A program made the position numbers and the translations under genes. This document shows, one piece after another, positions 62,437 through 64,000 of a DNA stretch of 64,000 nucleotides; position 1 is the stretch's first letter, and the number at the start of each line of letters is the position of its first letter. Origin of the DNA: Amycolatopsis sp. FBCC-B4732 (GTDB taxonomy: Bacteria > Actinomycetota > Actinomycetes > Mycobacteriales > Pseudonocardiaceae); NCBI RefSeq assembly GCF_023008405.1, contig NZ_CP095376.1, positions 1,264,001-1,328,000 on the forward strand, given 5' to 3'. Below the pieces are notes generated by a model. The model was not told the origin of the DNA. It worked only from the letters and a program-made list of their open reading frames with translations, and did no database searches.

Positions 62437-63399
62437 ATGACTGTCCCCCTGTGGCTGTGGATCGCCACGATCGGTGGCCTGCTCGCGCTCATCGCGCTCG
62501 ACCTGGTCATCGTCGATCGCAAGCCGCACGAAGTGACCACGGGGGAAGCCGCTCGCTGGGTCATCTTCTACGTCTCGTGCGCCGTGCTCTTCGGTGCGGG
62601 CGTGTGGATCTTCGCCGGGCACGACCCGGGCGTCGAGTTCTTCACCGGGTACATCACCGAGTACTCGCTGAGCGTCGACAACCTGTTCATCTTCATGATC
62701 ATCATGGCGTCGTTCAAGGTGCCCGCCATCCACCAGCACCGCGTGCTGCTGGTCGGCATCCTGCTCGCGCTGGGCTTCCGCAGCATCTTCATCGCCATCG
62801 GCGCCGCGCTCATCGAGCAGTTCGTCTGGGTCTTCTTCCTCTTCGGCGCGGTGCTGGTCTGGACCGCGGTCAGCATGCTGCGCGGCAAGGGCGAGGACGA
62901 GGAGTACCACGAGAACGCCGTCACCCGGCAGGTCCGCAAGATCGCGCCGGTGACCGACGACTACCACGGCCACCACTACACGGTGAAGCTCAACGGCAAG
63001 CGGATGATCACGCCGATGCTGCTGGTGATCGTGGCGATCGGCTCCGCGGACCTGCTGTTCGCGGTCGATTCGATCCCGGCGATCTTCGGCATCACCCAGG
63101 AGGCGTTCCTCGTCTTCACCGCCAACGCGTTCGCGCTGATGGGGCTGCGGCAGCTGTACTTCCTGCTCGGCGGCCTGGTGACGAAGCTGGTCTACCTGAC
63201 CTACGGCCTCGCGGTGATCCTCGCGTTCATCGGCGCGAAGCTGTTCCTGCACGCCCTGCACGAGTACCACGTCGTGCCGGACTGGCTGGACATCAACAAC
63301 TGGATCTCCCTCGGCGTCATCATCGTGGTGCTGACGGTGACCACGGTGGCCAGCCTGGCCAAGGCCCGGCGCGACGAGCGCAAACAGGTCGCCGCCTAA
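62437..63399 (+). CDS. terC: TerC/Alx-family membrane protein (probable Mn2+ exporter)
   Basis: 320 residues, about nine membrane segments. The TerC core repeats are clear: FFTGYITEYSLSVDNLFIFMIIM and GSADLLFAVDSIPAIFGIT, whose acidic residues within membrane helices bind metal, with RVLLVGILLALGFRSIFIAIGAAL between. Recent work on the family supports manganese export, some loading exoenzymes. The yybP-ykoY riboswitch just upstream fits a manganese role rather than tellurite resistance. GGAGG (62422 to 62426) is 10 nt before the ATG. Confidence 0.9.
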   Translation: MTVPLWLWIATIGGLLALIALDLVIVDRKPHEVTTGEAARWVIFYVSCAVLFGAGVWIFAGHDPGVEFFTGYITEYSLSVDNLFIFMIIMASFKVPAIHQHRVLLVGILLALGFRSIFIAIGAALIEQFVWVFFLFGAVLVWTAVSMLRGKGEDEEYHENAVTRQVRKIAPVTDDYHGHHYTVKLNGKRMITPMLLVIVAIGSADLLFAVDSIPAIFGITQEAFLVFTANAFALMGLRQLYFLLGGLVTKLVYLTYGLAVILAFIGAKLFLHALHEYHVVPDWLDINNWISLGVIIVVLTVTTVASLAKARRDERKQVAA

Positions 63400-63426
63400 G
63401 TCGTTCGCAGCGCTAAAGATTTCCGG

Positions 63427-63432
63427 TACGGT
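63427..63432 (+). promoter_or_regulatory. -10 element of the S9 peptidase gene (leaderless)
   Basis: TACGGT ends 7 nt before the GTG at 63440; TTCGCA (63404 to 63409) lies 17 bp upstream as a possible -35. The same 7-nt spacing is seen at five other genes here. Confidence 0.5.
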
Positions 63433-63439
63433 CGGGGGC

Positions 63440-64000
63440 GTGCGCCCTGCCGACATCGAAGACCTCGTCGTCCCCGGCCGTCCCGCCCTGCGCGGAAACC
63501 TGCTGCTCACCGCGCTGAGTCAGCCCGACCTGAAGGCGAACGCCGCCCGCGGCGAGCTGCGGCGGGTGTCGCTCGACGGCGGCGAGTCCGCGTGGACGCA
63601 CGGGCCGCGCGACTCCGCCCCGGCGATTTCGCCGGACGGGCGCTGGGTGGCCTTCCTCCGCGCGGGGGAGGGCAAGGGCGCCGACGGCAGCCCGCAGCTG
63701 CACGTGATGCCGTCCGACGGCGGGGAGGCGCGGCGGCTGACGTCGCTGCACCTCGGGGCCGGTGAGCCGGTGTGGGCACCGGACTCGCGGCGGATCGCGT
63801 TCACCGCGCGCGTGCCCGACGCCGGCCGCTACGGGACCGAGGACGCCGACGGCGAGACCCCGGAGCCGGCCGCCGAAGCCCCGCGCCGGATCACGCGCAT
63901 GGACTACCGGCTCGACGACGTCGGCTTCGTGCGCGATCGCCCGCAGCGGCTGTTCGTCGTCGACGCGGCCGGGCCCGCCGAGGCGCCCGAGCCGCTGACC
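63440..64000 (+). CDS. S9-family peptidase, N-terminal part (3' partial)
   Basis: The frame opens with GTG and runs off the right edge, leaving 187 residues. They show the blade repeats of the beta-propeller of prolyl oligopeptidase-type (DPP IV, acylaminoacyl) peptidases: APAISPDGRWVAFLRAG and EPVWAPDSRRIAFTAR, then DDVGFVRDRPQRLFVVD. The catalytic hydrolase domain would lie beyond the window. Intracellular; no signal peptide is seen. Confidence 0.82.
   Translation, partial: MRPADIEDLVVPGRPALRGNLLLTALSQPDLKANAARGELRRVSLDGGESAWTHGPRDSAPAISPDGRWVAFLRAGEGKGADGSPQLHVMPSDGGEARRLTSLHLGAGEPVWAPDSRRIAFTARVPDAGRYGTEDADGETPEPAAEAPRRITRMDYRLDDVGFVRDRPQRLFVVDAAGPAEAPEPLT

Noticed and set aside
62437..63399. 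Tellurite resistance as the role of terC
   Set aside because: No other ter genes are near and the manganese riboswitch points to metal export.

Overview
The window looks like chromosome from a high-GC actinomycete of the Pseudonocardiaceae, most likely Amycolatopsis or a close relative. The codons are strongly GC-rich in third position, there are many GTG starts and GTGA/ATGA stop-start overlaps, and the right two thirds carries the set tRNA-Leu, pdtaR, polA, rpsA, coaE, DUF402 gene, uvrB in the order known from Mycobacterium tuberculosis (leuX, Rv1626, Rv1629 to Rv1633). These calls rest on reading the sequence and on recalled family motifs; no database was searched.

Positions 1 to about 19.9 kb are the right end of a nonribosomal peptide gene cluster that continues off the left edge. 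Five tightly coupled genes (1 to 6975) hold the end of an NRPS (A-T plus a thioesterase-like domain without its catalytic residues), an argininosuccinate lyase-like enzyme, a threonine-kinase-like GHMP kinase, a fused PLP synthase/ATP-grasp ligase and a threonine aldolase. The lyase, kinase and PLP synthase are the three activities used for 2,3-diaminobutyrate in friulimicin and uridyl peptide pathways. Two single-module C-A-T NRPSs with an acyl-CoA dehydrogenase between them, a PP-loop ATPase, an MbtH gene interrupted by TGA at the conserved Cys codon, an opposite-strand F420-type LLM oxidoreductase, a free-standing adenylation enzyme and an aromatic amino acid hydroxylase (Tyr or meta-Tyr supply) follow. 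The product probably contains diaminobutyrate and a hydroxylated Phe; the final structure cannot be read from this window.

Positions 19.9 to 21.7 kb are a junction zone: a decayed APC-type permease, a damaged partial copy of a tRNA, then an intact tRNA-Leu(CAA). This looks like the edge of an island at a tRNA gene. No integrase is visible.

Positions 21.9 to 64 kb are mostly core genome: pdtaR; a livKHMGF branched-chain amino acid or amide importer; hydrolase, LysR and hotdog genes; polA; a calerythrin-like EF-hand protein; a protease-fold protein lacking its serine; a TetR/YhgE/degenerate ATPase operon with a perfect operator; two GNATs and a methyltransferase; rpsA with a strong terminator; a TetR, HD and OsmC group; a GC-rich minisatellite; coaE; a frameshifted membrane glycosyltransferase; uvrB; peptidases; an unusual extracellular hydrolase/ABC ATPase fusion; and a terC gene behind a yybP-ykoY manganese riboswitch. 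The window ends inside an S9 peptidase.

Notable cross-cutting patterns are six genes with a TANNNT hexamer ending exactly 7 nt before the start codon (predicted leaderless mRNAs), several convergent gene pairs sharing a four-base bidirectional stop, and five proteins that keep a fold but lack catalytic residues.
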